In this document: positions 22,591 to 30,545 of the stretch, in pieces | Layout of the letters: the number at the start of each line of letters is the position of its first letter | How positions within the stretch are numbered: the first letter of the stretch is position 1 | From: Candidatus Desulfatibia profunda | GTDB lineage: Bacteria; Desulfobacterota; Desulfobacteria; Desulfobacterales; UBA11574 | Direction of reading: 5' to 3' | Assembly (NCBI GenBank): GCA_014382665.1 | Contig: JACNJH010000104.1 | Location: 1 to 33,720 of the forward strand | DNA: 33,720 nt | The notes under the pieces: model-generated | Told to the model about the DNA's origin: nothing | Databases searched by the model: none | Seen by the model: only the letters and a program-made list of their open reading frames with translations | Position numbers and translations under genes: made by a program

Positions 22591-23853
22591 CTAAATATCC
22601 ATCCCGAAAAAATTCATCAGGATCATATTCAACGACCGCCGGAGGACTGCATAGGAATAGTACCGCCTGGCCACTTCATAATTATGGTCCACCATCTTTT
22701 TTCTTTTTTCGGGCGAGTTTAAAACTTCCCTTACGGCTTGAACATTTTTTTTAGTAAGAAAGCCGTCCATGACAATCAGATCAAATCCCTTCGGTTCAAT
22801 GTCCCTTACAAATGTGGCGTAGCGGTTAATCAACAAGGGCTTTTTAAAATAAACCGCCTCAAGAAACGCATTGCCGAAGCCTTCATATAGGCTGGGATAG
22901 GTAATGAAATCGGCATGCGGATAAATATCCCACAGCGTTGGTCTGCCCCGCTGATTCATTTCAATATTGAGGGGGTCTGAAACTCGTGTTTTCACCAATC
23001 TTAGATCCACTTCCCGCTCACGAGCAGTTTCTTGAAGCCATTCGGAGTATTCATAGCCTTCATCCCCTGCTTCATGGGAGATGACCAGCTTGTATTGAGG
23101 ATCTTTCAGGTCTTCGACCAGTTCGATAGCATGTTCGATCCCCTTGCGTTGAACAATGCGGGTCGGTTGCAGGATGATATGGTCTTGCGGCTCGAGCCCC
23201 AATGCGTTGCGGAAGGCCATGGTTTGAGCTTCGTCCACTTCCGGCGGATTTTCAAAATCCAGTACGTTCGGTATAATAACAGATGAGATCCCCGTTCGAA
23301 GCGCAAGCTCTTCCTGGGCCGCGGAATTGATAACCACATGTTCGATATTCGTCAGGTTGGGGGGAAACGCCATGCGCAGGTAATCTCCAACCGCATTTAC
23401 GGAAAACCGCGTCCTTTCCCAATAAAAATCATGGTGATGGGCAATCGTAGGCACCTGGGTTTCGGCGATAAGTTCGGTCAGTGCGATGCCCAAAGGAATA
23501 TGCAGCGGAATGGTAAGCACATTCTGGGCGATTAGAAGATTCAGATTAAATTGTGAAATGAATGCCTTAATCTGAATCTTTAAATGGACTTTCAGATCAT
23601 GGATTGCATCCGTCACGTCCGTGCTCCGGCTTTTGTGTCCGAATATCCGTTCGTTGATCCATTGATTCTTTTCGTGTTTAAAATGGGCCTCGGGAACAAG
23701 CAGACTATTGTGGGGATTCCGGTCCAGTTCCCCGGCAAACCAGAAACAGGTGTGACCGCTTTGTTTCAGAACTTCCGCCCACTTGCTGGCTTCCATTGTG
23801 ACCCCGTCCGTGCCTGCAAAACGGGTGGAAATAAAGCCGATCTTTTTAGCCAT
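22591..23853 (-). CDS. GT4 family glycosyltransferase
   Basis: Cytosolic GT-B fold glycosyltransferase of 420 residues from the ATG at 23853; an in-frame TTG at 23880 has no better ribosome site, while AGGAGG and AAGAG lie between them. The N-terminal half starts with KKIGFISTRFAGTDGVTMEA and contains HHHDFYWERTRF. The C-terminal half has the nucleotide-sugar-binding pattern QPTRIVQRKGIEHAIEL and the E-x7-E motif at E324/E332 in EGFGNAFLEA. These define GT4. Donor and acceptor are not readable; a role in small sugar-ester solutes or cell-surface glycans are both possible. It is separated from mazG upstream by a 145-bp palindrome-containing gap. Confidence 0.83.
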   Translation of the reverse strand: MAKKIGFISTRFAGTDGVTMEASKWAEVLKQSGHTCFWFAGELDRNPHNSLLVPEAHFKHEKNQWINERIFGHKSRSTDVTDAIHDLKVHLKIQIKAFISQFNLNLLIAQNVLTIPLHIPLGIALTELIAETQVPTIAHHHDFYWERTRFSVNAVGDYLRMAFPPNLTNIEHVVINSAAQEELALRTGISSVIIPNVLDFENPPEVDEAQTMAFRNALGLEPQDHIILQPTRIVQRKGIEHAIELVEDLKDPQYKLVISHEAGDEGYEYSEWLQETAREREVDLRLVKTRVSDPLNIEMNQRGRPTLWDIYPHADFITYPSLYEGFGNAFLEAVYFKKPLLINRYATFVRDIEPKGFDLIVMDGFLTKKNVQAVREVLNSPEKRKKMVDHNYEVARRYYSYAVLRRSLNMILMNFFGMDI

Positions 23854-23931
23854 GGATAGCTCTTTGCCTCCTATTACCAAAAATTGAAGATCCCTGCAGC
23901 CCCGCTATGCGGGATTTTCGCTGCGCTCCAA

Positions 23932-23947
23932 TCCCGCCATGGCGGGA
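23932..23947. repeat. Perfect 16-bp palindrome between mazG and the glycosyltransferase gene
   Basis: TCCCGCCATGGCGGGA, preceded at 23900-23915 by a smaller hairpin, CCCGC-TAT-GCGGG. The gap (23854-23997) looks like another intergenic palindromic repeat and may also end mazG transcription. Confidence 0.55.
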
Positions 23948-23997
23948 CGGGGAATGCACTCGCTGTTGCAGTTCAAGTTAATTCGCTACGCTCACAA

Positions 23998-24786
23998 TTA
24001 GCCGACCGCTTTTTTAGCCTTCTTCCAAAGTATCTCCAGCTCTTGCTGGGAAACGGCTTCTATGTTTTGATGATTTTCTGAAATCATCTTTTCCATGTAT
24101 TTAAAGCGCTTTTCAAACTTGGTTGTAGAAGCTGCCAGTGCGGTCTCGGGATGGATGCGCGCAAACCGGGCAACGTTGACAAGTGTAAAAAGAATATCAC
24201 CAAATTCCAGGGCTGCATGCTCCTGATTTCTTCCGGCCTGGTCATCCCTTGTTAACACGGATTTCAATTCGTCCCATTCCTCTTCGACTTTCCCGATGAC
24301 GCCCGTCATATCATCCCAGTCAAAGCCTGCTTTGGCGGCCCGCTCGGAAATTCTGTAAGCACGCATCAAGGCCGGAAGCTTGGTTGGAACCGAGTCTAAG
24401 ATCGACGCCTTGAAAACACGTTTTTTTTCTTTGCGTTTGATTTTGTACCACTGTTCTCTCACTGCTTCAACACCGGCTACCTTTTCGTTTCCAAAAACAT
24501 GGGGGTGGCGGCGAATCATTTTCTCGCAAGTTACGGCAGCTACGTCTTTGATATCAAAAAGTCCCCTCTCCCGATACAGATGGGTGATGAAAAGGATATG
24601 AAACAAGACGTCCCCCAGTTCCTCGCAAACATCATCCGGATTTCCCGATTCAATGGCATCGATTAGCTCGTACAGCTCTTCCACCAGGTAAATCGCCAAT
24701 GTCGAAGGGGTCTGCTTCTTATCCCAGGGGCATCCGTTTTCCCCCCTTAATGTCTCGATCAACTCAAGTAAGGCATTGATTCCCAT
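23998..24786 (-). CDS. mazG: Nucleoside triphosphate pyrophosphohydrolase MazG
   Basis: 262-residue tandem MazG protein that hydrolyses NTPs or dNTPs to monophosphates and pyrophosphate. The first domain opens with GENGCPWDKKQTP and has the metal-binding EELYE (36-40) and EELGD (55-59) motifs. The second domain repeats them in VEEEWDELKSVL and ALEFGDILFTLVN. The length equals that of E. coli MazG. Start ATG 24786 has GGGGC upstream at seven bases. No antitoxin/toxin neighbour is present, which suits housekeeping MazG. cvpA lies upstream in the same direction, beyond the 222-bp palindromic element. Confidence 0.95.
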   Translation of the reverse strand: MGINALLELIETLRGENGCPWDKKQTPSTLAIYLVEELYELIDAIESGNPDDVCEELGDVLFHILFITHLYRERGLFDIKDVAAVTCEKMIRRHPHVFGNEKVAGVEAVREQWYKIKRKEKKRVFKASILDSVPTKLPALMRAYRISERAAKAGFDWDDMTGVIGKVEEEWDELKSVLTRDDQAGRNQEHAALEFGDILFTLVNVARFARIHPETALAASTTKFEKRFKYMEKMISENHQNIEAVSQQELEILWKKAKKAVG

Positions 24787-24810
24787 TTTTTTTGCCCCAG
24801 TGATGATGGA

Positions 24811-24825
24811 CCCGCAAAAAGCGGG
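24811..24825 (-). other. Short GC hairpin upstream of mazG
   Basis: CCCGC-aaaaa-GCGGG, 25 bp before the mazG start codon and 16 bp from the large palindrome. It may be a weak transcription stop or leader hairpin. Confidence 0.35.
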
Positions 24826-24840
24826 CTCATTAGGTCTTAA

Positions 24841-25062
24841 GCTTGCTAGTGTCCATCCATAAATGGCATCTTTCGGCCCAGGACGGCGTTCTTACGCCTT
24901 TGCCAAGGCTTCGGCGGCACAAGCGCTTTTTTGCAATCCTCAACGTAGCGCGCTACGCCTGCGGTTGCAAAAAAGCTGCGGCCTTCCGTCTTCGCCTGAA
25001 GGCTTCGCCGCGACACGTGTCCCGAACCAAAATCTACAATTTCTGGATGGACACTTGCTAGC
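24841..25062. repeat. 222-bp palindromic element with TGTCCATCCA termini
   Basis: The ends read GCTAGTGTCCATCCATAAAT (from 24845) and, in reverse complement at the right (to 25062), GCTAGCAAGTGTCCATCCAG. Homology in inverted orientation continues inward: GCTTTTTTGCAA pairs with TTGCAAAAAAGC. The exact centre of the element (24951) coincides with the palindrome GTAGCGCGCTAC (24945-24956). The whole can fold into one long hairpin. It shares termini and an inner GGCGTTCT segment with 32741-32875. The 24787-25125 gap holds this element, the hairpin at 24811 and nothing else I can support; ORFs across it are palindrome artefacts. Confidence 0.8.
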
Positions 25063-25125
25063 ATAAATACGTTCCGACTGAATCGTTTCCTGAAACAATG
25101 ATGGCACGCCGCCGGGTGATTCCGT

Positions 25126-25653
25126 TTATATCTTTTGTTTCCAGGCTTTTCTAAGTTCCGCGATTTTGGCTGTAAAATCATGTTTCATGTCTCTGGAAAT
25201 GACTTTGGCCATTTTCTCGGAGATTAAGGTAACATAGGGGGCAAGCAGGGAATCTCTGACAACAGGTGCATTCTTGGGAAGAAAGGCCGTGAGGGTAATC
25301 AGCAGTACCGAGGCAATCAATATCCCTTTGATTATGCCGAACCCGGCGCCGCAGATACGATCAACCCAACCCAGAAAGGCAATTTTAAGGATATACTTGA
25401 TGACCACACCCAGGATGCCGATTAGAATCAAGATGCCGCAAAAAATGATTAAAAAACTTATTATATTAAGATATGCAGTGTTGGATATCCATCTTGACAA
25501 GGGTTTTGCAAGCACCATGTAATAACTGTAAGCGGCATAAAAACCGCCCAAGACACCGATAATGGAGGACAATTCCTTAATCAGTCCTCTAAAAACACCC
25601 ATTATCACACAAAAACTTAAAATAATAACAAGTATAATATCTAAAAAATTCAT
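25126..25653 (-). CDS. cvpA: CvpA family inner-membrane protein
   Basis: 175-residue protein with four hydrophobic helices (about 3-20, 28-50, 62-88 and 100-125) and an amphipathic, basic C-terminal tail. The start MNFLDIILVIILSF and the GVFRGLIKELSSIIG segment are the CvpA family signature, as is the FGIIKGIL stretch. CvpA was named for colicin V production in E. coli and is now linked to envelope integrity in several bacteria. The start has AAGG six bases upstream. It is the first gene of the minus-strand set cvpA-mazG-glycosyltransferase. Confidence 0.88.
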   Translation of the reverse strand: MNFLDIILVIILSFCVIMGVFRGLIKELSSIIGVLGGFYAAYSYYMVLAKPLSRWISNTAYLNIISFLIIFCGILILIGILGVVIKYILKIAFLGWVDRICGAGFGIIKGILIASVLLITLTAFLPKNAPVVRDSLLAPYVTLISEKMAKVISRDMKHDFTAKIAELRKAWKQKI

Positions 25654-25921
25654 GACACACCTTCATAACATGCGCTGAACGCTGAATAAATTAAACTTTT
25701 AAACTAACAGAGCACATATTGGGAGTCAAGGTGTTTTTGTTTTTGACAGGCACTCCAAATTGCAGTTTGCAATCGCTTTTGAAGTTATGGTATGTGAAGA
25801 TACTATACATGGCCCGGCCATTTTACGCGCCTGATGGGTTCATGTAAAACATATTGATTTAATAAAAAATATAAATCTGCTGAAAATTTTTTAAAATATT
25901 CGGGACAACCTAATATTGATA

Positions 25922-26923
25922 ATGGACGATCATTCTGGCAGTCAACCGACTCAAATAACTTTTTCTGACATCGATCTGGTAAGGCAGCTTTTTGGCGAGT
26001 ATAACAGCAACTTGCAAAGAATTGCAGCCGCCACAGGCAGTTCCATTCACGCCAGAGGCAATACGGTGTTTATTCAGGGAGACCCTATTGCCGCAAAGCT
26101 TGCAAAAAATGTGCTCAATCAACTGTACGGGTTGTTAAAAGAAAAATTTCCGATTTATCCCAATGATGTCGATTATGCCGTCAGGATTCTCAGCGGAAAT
26201 GATTCGATTAAGCTCAAAGATATCTTTCTTGACACGATCTACGTGACTTCAAAAAAACGATCCGTCACTCCCAAAAGCCGAACGCAAAAAGAATACATTG
26301 ACGCCATCCGCAGTACTGACATGGTTTTCGGAATTGGGCCGGCAGGCACCGGCAAAACCTATCTGGCCATGGCGATGGCGGTATCAACACTTTCAAAAGG
26401 AGAGGTTGACCGTATTATTCTTACCCGACCGGCGGTTGAGGCCGGTGAGGCGCTGGGTTTTCTGCCCGGAGATCTTGCCGAAAAGGTTGATCCGTACTTA
26501 AGACCCCTTTACGACGCACTTCACGACATGATGCGCTTTGAAAAGGTATCGAATCTGATCGAAAAGGGCGTTATCGAAGTGGCGCCCCTTGCATTCATGC
26601 GGGGCAGAACCTTGAACGACTCTTTTATTATTCTTGATGAAGCCCAAAATACGACCCACGAACAGATGAAAATGTTTTTGACCCGGATCGGATTCAACTC
26701 CAAAGCCGTCATCACCGGAGATATAACCCAGATCGACCTTCCGGCCGGAAAGCCTTCGGGACTCATTGAAGCCAAAAACATCCTCCAGGGAATCGACGGC
26801 ATCAGGATTATCTTCTTTTCAAAAACAGATGTTGTCCGCCATGGATTGGTCCAAAAAATTATCAAGGCCTATGAAGATCTGGAAGCAAGCAAGCAGGAAT
26901 TATCAACCCGAAACTCGACATGA
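25922..26923 (+). CDS. phoH: PhoH-like ATPase
   Basis: 333-residue RNA-linked ATPase of the PhoH/YbeZ type. An N-terminal KH-like region (about 20-75, with IAAATGSSIHARGN) precedes the P-loop domain with Walker A GPAGTGKT (139-146) and Walker B ILDEAQN (DEAQ 239-242). The arginine-rich C-terminus with FSKTDVVRHGLV is also typical. The ATG at 25922 is taken over a TTG at 25916; both have weak ribosome sites. PhoH proteins act with YbeY in ribosome and rRNA quality control, and ybeY lies two genes downstream. The stop overlaps the next start (ATGA at 26920). In the 268-bp gap upstream I see only a TTGACA at 25743 without a good -10 partner. Confidence 0.95.
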   Translation: MDDHSGSQPTQITFSDIDLVRQLFGEYNSNLQRIAAATGSSIHARGNTVFIQGDPIAAKLAKNVLNQLYGLLKEKFPIYPNDVDYAVRILSGNDSIKLKDIFLDTIYVTSKKRSVTPKSRTQKEYIDAIRSTDMVFGIGPAGTGKTYLAMAMAVSTLSKGEVDRIILTRPAVEAGEALGFLPGDLAEKVDPYLRPLYDALHDMMRFEKVSNLIEKGVIEVAPLAFMRGRTLNDSFIILDEAQNTTHEQMKMFLTRIGFNSKAVITGDITQIDLPAGKPSGLIEAKNILQGIDGIRIIFFSKTDVVRHGLVQKIIKAYEDLEASKQELSTRNST

Positions 26924-29331
26924 ATCCGGAAAAAAATAAAACCATATTAGCTAAGTTTTTGATCTCCAACAACTATGTTCACTGGAGTCTTCTTATCGGC
27001 ATTACGATCGTTTTCACCATTTTTCTCTATCCGAACCTGGTTATCAAAACCTATCCCTATCAATTAGGAGATGTTGTTGAAAAGGATGTCAAGGCCACCA
27101 AAGATTTTCTGATTGAAGATCAGGAGGCCACAAAAACCAAACGCCGCGAAGCCATCGACAATGTATTAACGCTTTACGATTATGACGCAAGCCTTTCTAC
27201 AAAAGTCCGCCGGAAGGTCAAGACAGCTTTTGGCGCGCTCAGGGCGCTTTTCGAACCTGAAAAAAGCAGCCAGAAGCAAAATCGATCCGAACCGCCCCAG
27301 GCCGTCGCAGAGCAATCCGCCGAAAGGGAAAAATCGATCCATGATCGTATCTGGCAGATGAAAGAGTATTTCGAACAAACTATCGGCATTACCGTCAGTG
27401 ATGGGGCCTACAAAATTCTTGAAAATGAATCCTTTTCCGAAGATATCGCAGATCTTATCATCCAAATCACAACAGAAATTATAGATAACGGTGTGGTCGC
27501 CAATAAAGAACTGCTCCTCAGGGAAGCCGATAAAGGAATCATATTAAGGGATATCAGGACGAAAACCGAAACTGCCGTTTATAAGTTAAAGCAATTCTAC
27601 GGCCTGGACCAGGCCAAAACTATGGTGAGGATTATTGGCCAGCCCCTTCTCAAAAACCGCAATTATGTCCTGGTTAACATGATCGTCGATTTTGTCCAAG
27701 GGCTCATACAACCCGATATAACCTTAAACAAAAGCGAAACCGAGGAACGCAAGAAAAATGCCGTTTTAGAAATCAAACCGATTTTTTACAAAATAAAGGC
27801 GGGGGAAATGCTTTTGCGCGAAGGAGAACGGGTTACCCAAATACAGCTTTTAAAGCTGAAAGCTTCCCAGGAAAGCGCAGAAACCGGACAGATTCTGGTA
27901 ACCAGTATCGGCTCGGCCATGATTATTCTGTGCATTCTATTGACGACCTATATCCTTCATCTCAAACATCAAAGCCACATGGACCGCAGTCAAAACAAGC
28001 ATCTTTTATTCATCGCCAGCGTGCTTATCACCTTTTTTTTCATTGCCAGGATATCAGCATCCTTATCCGAATCGGTAGCCCATTATGCATCTTTCGACCT
28101 GCCTGAATCATCAATTGCCCTCGGTATACCCCTTGCTTCAGGCGCCATGACCGTTTGCCTGTTTGTGGGTCTTGACCTTGCCATTCCTTTTGCCATGCTT
28201 ATCGCCATCGGAACGGCGGTCATATTTAAAAACAGGTTTGATATTTTTATTTACTTTTTCATTAACGGCTCATTGGCGGCCTACTGGATGCAGAGTTGCC
28301 GGGAACGCAAAGTATTTATCAAGGCCGGCTTAAAACTCGGGCTGCTGAACGTGGCTCTGGCGACGGCCATCACCTTCTATATGGCTGATTTGTCGGGATT
28401 TAAAATCTTATGGGACTGGGCCTTTGCGTTCATGGGTGGTGTTGCCGCAGGGATTGTTACTGCCGGTATCGCCCCGCTGGTCGAAATCGCTTTTGACTAT
28501 ACAACCGATATCAAGCTTCTTGAACTGGCAAACCTTGATCAGCCCATTCTGCGCAGACTTATGTTAGAAGCTCCCGGAACCTATCATCATTCAGTCATGG
28601 TAGGATCGCTGGTCGAAGCGGCCGCAGCCGAAATCGGTGCCAACTCCCTGCTTGCCAAAGTGTGCGGATATTATCACGATATCGGTAAAATCAACAAACC
28701 GCTGTATTTCGTTGAAAATCAAACCGACGGCATCAATCGGCACGATAAACTGGCGCCTTCCATGTCCAGCCTAATCCTGATCTCTCACGTCAAAGACGGT
28801 GTCGAAATTGCAAAACAGAACAAGCTGGGCCAGATCATTATCGATACCATCAGGCAATCCCACGGAACCAGCCTTATCAGTTTTTTTTATGAAAAAGCCA
28901 AAAAACTAAAAGGCGAAGATGCCGTTAAAATTGAGGACTTTCGATACCCTGGTCCAAGGCCCCAAACACGGGAAGCCGGCCTTGTCATGCTAGCGGATGT
29001 GGTCGAAGCCGCCTCGAGAACCCTCGCCAATCCGACCCCGTCCAGAATCCAAAAACATGTACAAGATATGATCAACAAGATTTTTTCGGACGGTCAGCTC
29101 GATAATTGTGAACTGACCCTGAAAGATTTGCATAACATTGCAAAAAGTTTCAACAAAATATTAAACGGAATATATCACCATCGCATTGAATATCCCGAGC
29201 AAGTTCTCTTGAGCAACGGAAAAGGAAAAAATGGGAGTCCTGATCGACAACAGCCAAAACAAATACAAGATATCTCTGAAGAAAATAAAAGAAAAGGCCC
29301 AGGCCATCTTAAACGCCTTGGACTGTCCTGA
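26920..29331 (+). CDS. pgpH: 7TM-HD family c-di-AMP phosphodiesterase (PgpH/YqfF type)
   Basis: 803-residue membrane protein. Order: N-terminal helix (about 18-40), extracytoplasmic 7TMR-HDED domain (about 45-320), seven-helix membrane domain (about 325-515), and a cytosolic HD domain (about 540-720). Metal-binding residues are visible in GTYHHSVMVGSL, in YYHDIGK (H586, D587) and in LADVVEAASR. In Listeria and Bacillus such proteins hydrolyse c-di-AMP to pApA, and Myxococcus has a counterpart; the activity here is inferred from family. It is translationally coupled to phoH (ATGA) and overlaps ybeY by 101 bp in another frame. Its likely partner enzyme, the cyclase CdaA, is encoded about 10 kb away at 15579-17027. 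Confidence 0.9.
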   Translation: MNPEKNKTILAKFLISNNYVHWSLLIGITIVFTIFLYPNLVIKTYPYQLGDVVEKDVKATKDFLIEDQEATKTKRREAIDNVLTLYDYDASLSTKVRRKVKTAFGALRALFEPEKSSQKQNRSEPPQAVAEQSAEREKSIHDRIWQMKEYFEQTIGITVSDGAYKILENESFSEDIADLIIQITTEIIDNGVVANKELLLREADKGIILRDIRTKTETAVYKLKQFYGLDQAKTMVRIIGQPLLKNRNYVLVNMIVDFVQGLIQPDITLNKSETEERKKNAVLEIKPIFYKIKAGEMLLREGERVTQIQLLKLKASQESAETGQILVTSIGSAMIILCILLTTYILHLKHQSHMDRSQNKHLLFIASVLITFFFIARISASLSESVAHYASFDLPESSIALGIPLASGAMTVCLFVGLDLAIPFAMLIAIGTAVIFKNRFDIFIYFFINGSLAAYWMQSCRERKVFIKAGLKLGLLNVALATAITFYMADLSGFKILWDWAFAFMGGVAAGIVTAGIAPLVEIAFDYTTDIKLLELANLDQPILRRLMLEAPGTYHHSVMVGSLVEAAAAEIGANSLLAKVCGYYHDIGKINKPLYFVENQTDGINRHDKLAPSMSSLILISHVKDGVEIAKQNKLGQIIIDTIRQSHGTSLISFFYEKAKKLKGEDAVKIEDFRYPGPRPQTREAGLVMLADVVEAASRTLANPTPSRIQKHVQDMINKIFSDGQLDNCELTLKDLHNIAKSFNKILNGIYHHRIEYPEQVLLSNGKGKNGSPDRQQPKQIQDISEENKRKGPGHLKRLGLS

Positions 29332-29671
29332 TGGAGAACTTTCCCTCCTTATTGTCGATGATCCACGGATAGAGCGGCTGAATAGAGACTATTTTAATCG
29401 ACACGGTCCCACCAATGTTATCGCCTTCCCCATGCGCGCAGGTGAATTTGCGCATATAACCCCGCAGCTTTTAGGCGATGTGGTTATTTCCGTTGAAACT
29501 GCTGCAAAAGAGGCGCAAAATTCAGGCATCAGCACGGAAGAACGCTTCATGCAGCTTCTGGTACACGGTATTCTGCACCTGTTTGGTTACGATCATGAAG
29601 CCACCGAACAACAAGCGCACACAATGGAAAAAAAGAGCGATGAACTGTTAAAATTACTGGGGGATAGTTGA
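29231..29671 (+). CDS. ybeY: Endoribonuclease/rRNA maturation factor YbeY
   Basis: 146-residue zinc-dependent RNase acting in 16S rRNA 3'-end maturation and ribosome quality control. The metal-binding H-x3-H-x5-H motif is HGILHLFGYDH, with H112, H116 and H122. The earlier segments NRDYFNRHGPTNVIAFPM and LLGDVVIS are also conserved. The ATG at 29231 has AAAAGGA upstream and lies 101 bp inside pgpH. The family's N-terminus normally starts close to the IDNSQ-like strand seen here, which supports this long overlap. A later start would lose that strand. Confidence 0.93.
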   Translation: MGVLIDNSQNKYKISLKKIKEKAQAILNALDCPDGELSLLIVDDPRIERLNRDYFNRHGPTNVIAFPMRAGEFAHITPQLLGDVVISVETAAKEAQNSGISTEERFMQLLVHGILHLFGYDHEATEQQAHTMEKKSDELLKLLGDS

Positions 29672-29779
29672 TTGGTTGATTGGTTAAATCGTTAAAACGT
29701 GAGTCGGCTAAGGGGATTTTTTGAACACCTTCTTCAAGTATTAAACCATTTAACAGCTTAACCAATTAACCGCTCAACC
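29667..29779. repeat. TTGATTGG tandem repeats and inverted arms between ybeY and pdxJ
   Basis: TTGATTGG occurs twice in tandem (29668-29683), starting within the ybeY stop codon. The region 29667-29696 is imperfectly complementary to 29749-29779, with GGTTAAATCGTTAAA against TTTAACAGCTTAACC. Imperfect long hairpin; probably an intergenic repeat. Confidence 0.5.
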
Positions 29780-29811
29780 ATTTTACTAAAACCGAATGTG
29801 GAGGTTTACCT

Positions 29812-30531
29812 ATGGCTGGATTAGCTGTAAATGTCGACCATGTGGCAACATTAAGACAAGCCAGGAAAATCAGCTACCCCGATCCGGTAGCGGCGGCTGT
29901 CCTGGCGGAACTGGCCGGTGCCGACGGTATTGTGGTTCACCTGAGGGAAGACCGGCGCCATATCCAGGATCGCGATCTTAAAATCCTGCGCCAGGTTGTT
30001 CAAACCAAGCTTATCCTTGAAATGGGTGCAACCAATGAAATGGTCGGAGTTGCCCTCGATATCCAGCCTGACGTCGTAACCCTCGTACCGGAAAAGCGTG
30101 AGGAATTGACGACCGAAGGCGGGCTGGATCTTTTTGTCCATAAAGGCGCTATTGCCGAAACTGTGGCCAGCTTGCAAAACAGCGGCATCGCCGTAAGTAT
30201 ATTTATCGACCCTGATCCCGAACAGATCAAGCTGGCCCACCAGATCAATACGAATATGGTCGAAATCCATACCGGCATATTCTGCGAAGCGACAACGAAC
30301 AAAAAAAGAAACCAGGCTTTTGCGGACATTGTTAGTGCTGTCAAGCTCGCTCACAAGCTGAAACTTGGCGTCAATGCCGGCCATGGATTATGCTATCAAA
30401 CCATAAAGGCTTTCAAAGGACTTAATGAAATCGATGAATTCAGCATCGGACACAGCATCGTCTCAAGAGCCTTACTGGTCGGCATGGAAAGAGCTGTTAG
30501 GGAAATGTTGGCCCTGATCGAAGCATTATAA
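29812..30531 (+). CDS. pdxJ: Pyridoxine 5'-phosphate synthase PdxJ
   Basis: 239-residue cytosolic TIM-barrel enzyme that condenses 1-deoxy-D-xylulose 5-phosphate with 3-amino-2-oxopropyl phosphate to give pyridoxine 5'-phosphate. Conserved segments are LAVNVDHVATLRQAR, DGIVVHLREDRRHI, VTLVPEKREELTTEGG, VNAGHGLCY and FSIGHSIVSRAL. The length equals that of E. coli PdxJ. GGAGG stands seven bases before the ATG. In several Proteobacteria acpS follows pdxJ; here nnrD follows directly after 14 bp. The product supplies the cofactor used by, among others, the glycogen phosphorylase of this window. Confidence 0.97.
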   Translation: MAGLAVNVDHVATLRQARKISYPDPVAAAVLAELAGADGIVVHLREDRRHIQDRDLKILRQVVQTKLILEMGATNEMVGVALDIQPDVVTLVPEKREELTTEGGLDLFVHKGAIAETVASLQNSGIAVSIFIDPDPEQIKLAHQINTNMVEIHTGIFCEATTNKKRNQAFADIVSAVKLAHKLKLGVNAGHGLCYQTIKAFKGLNEIDEFSIGHSIVSRALLVGMERAVREMLALIEAL

Positions 30532-30545
30532 GTCTGGAGAAAGAA

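Noticed and set aside
24843-25181. ORFs on both strands across 24843-25181
   Set aside because: They run through the palindromic element, are rich in Arg/Cys/Ala from GC repeats, and mirror one another as expected for an inverted repeat.
25743-25771. Sigma-70 promoter for phoH starting with TTGACA
   Set aside because: The hexamer at 17-bp spacing is TTTGCA, too weak to claim.
29667-29779. CRISPR-like array suggested by repeated TTGATTGG
   Set aside because: Only two tandem 8-bp copies, no spacers and no cas genes; it is an imperfect hairpin repeat.
30532-30545. Missing acpS between pdxJ and nnrD
   Set aside because: That order is common but not universal; only 14 bp separate the genes and no remnant is visible, so absence here means little.
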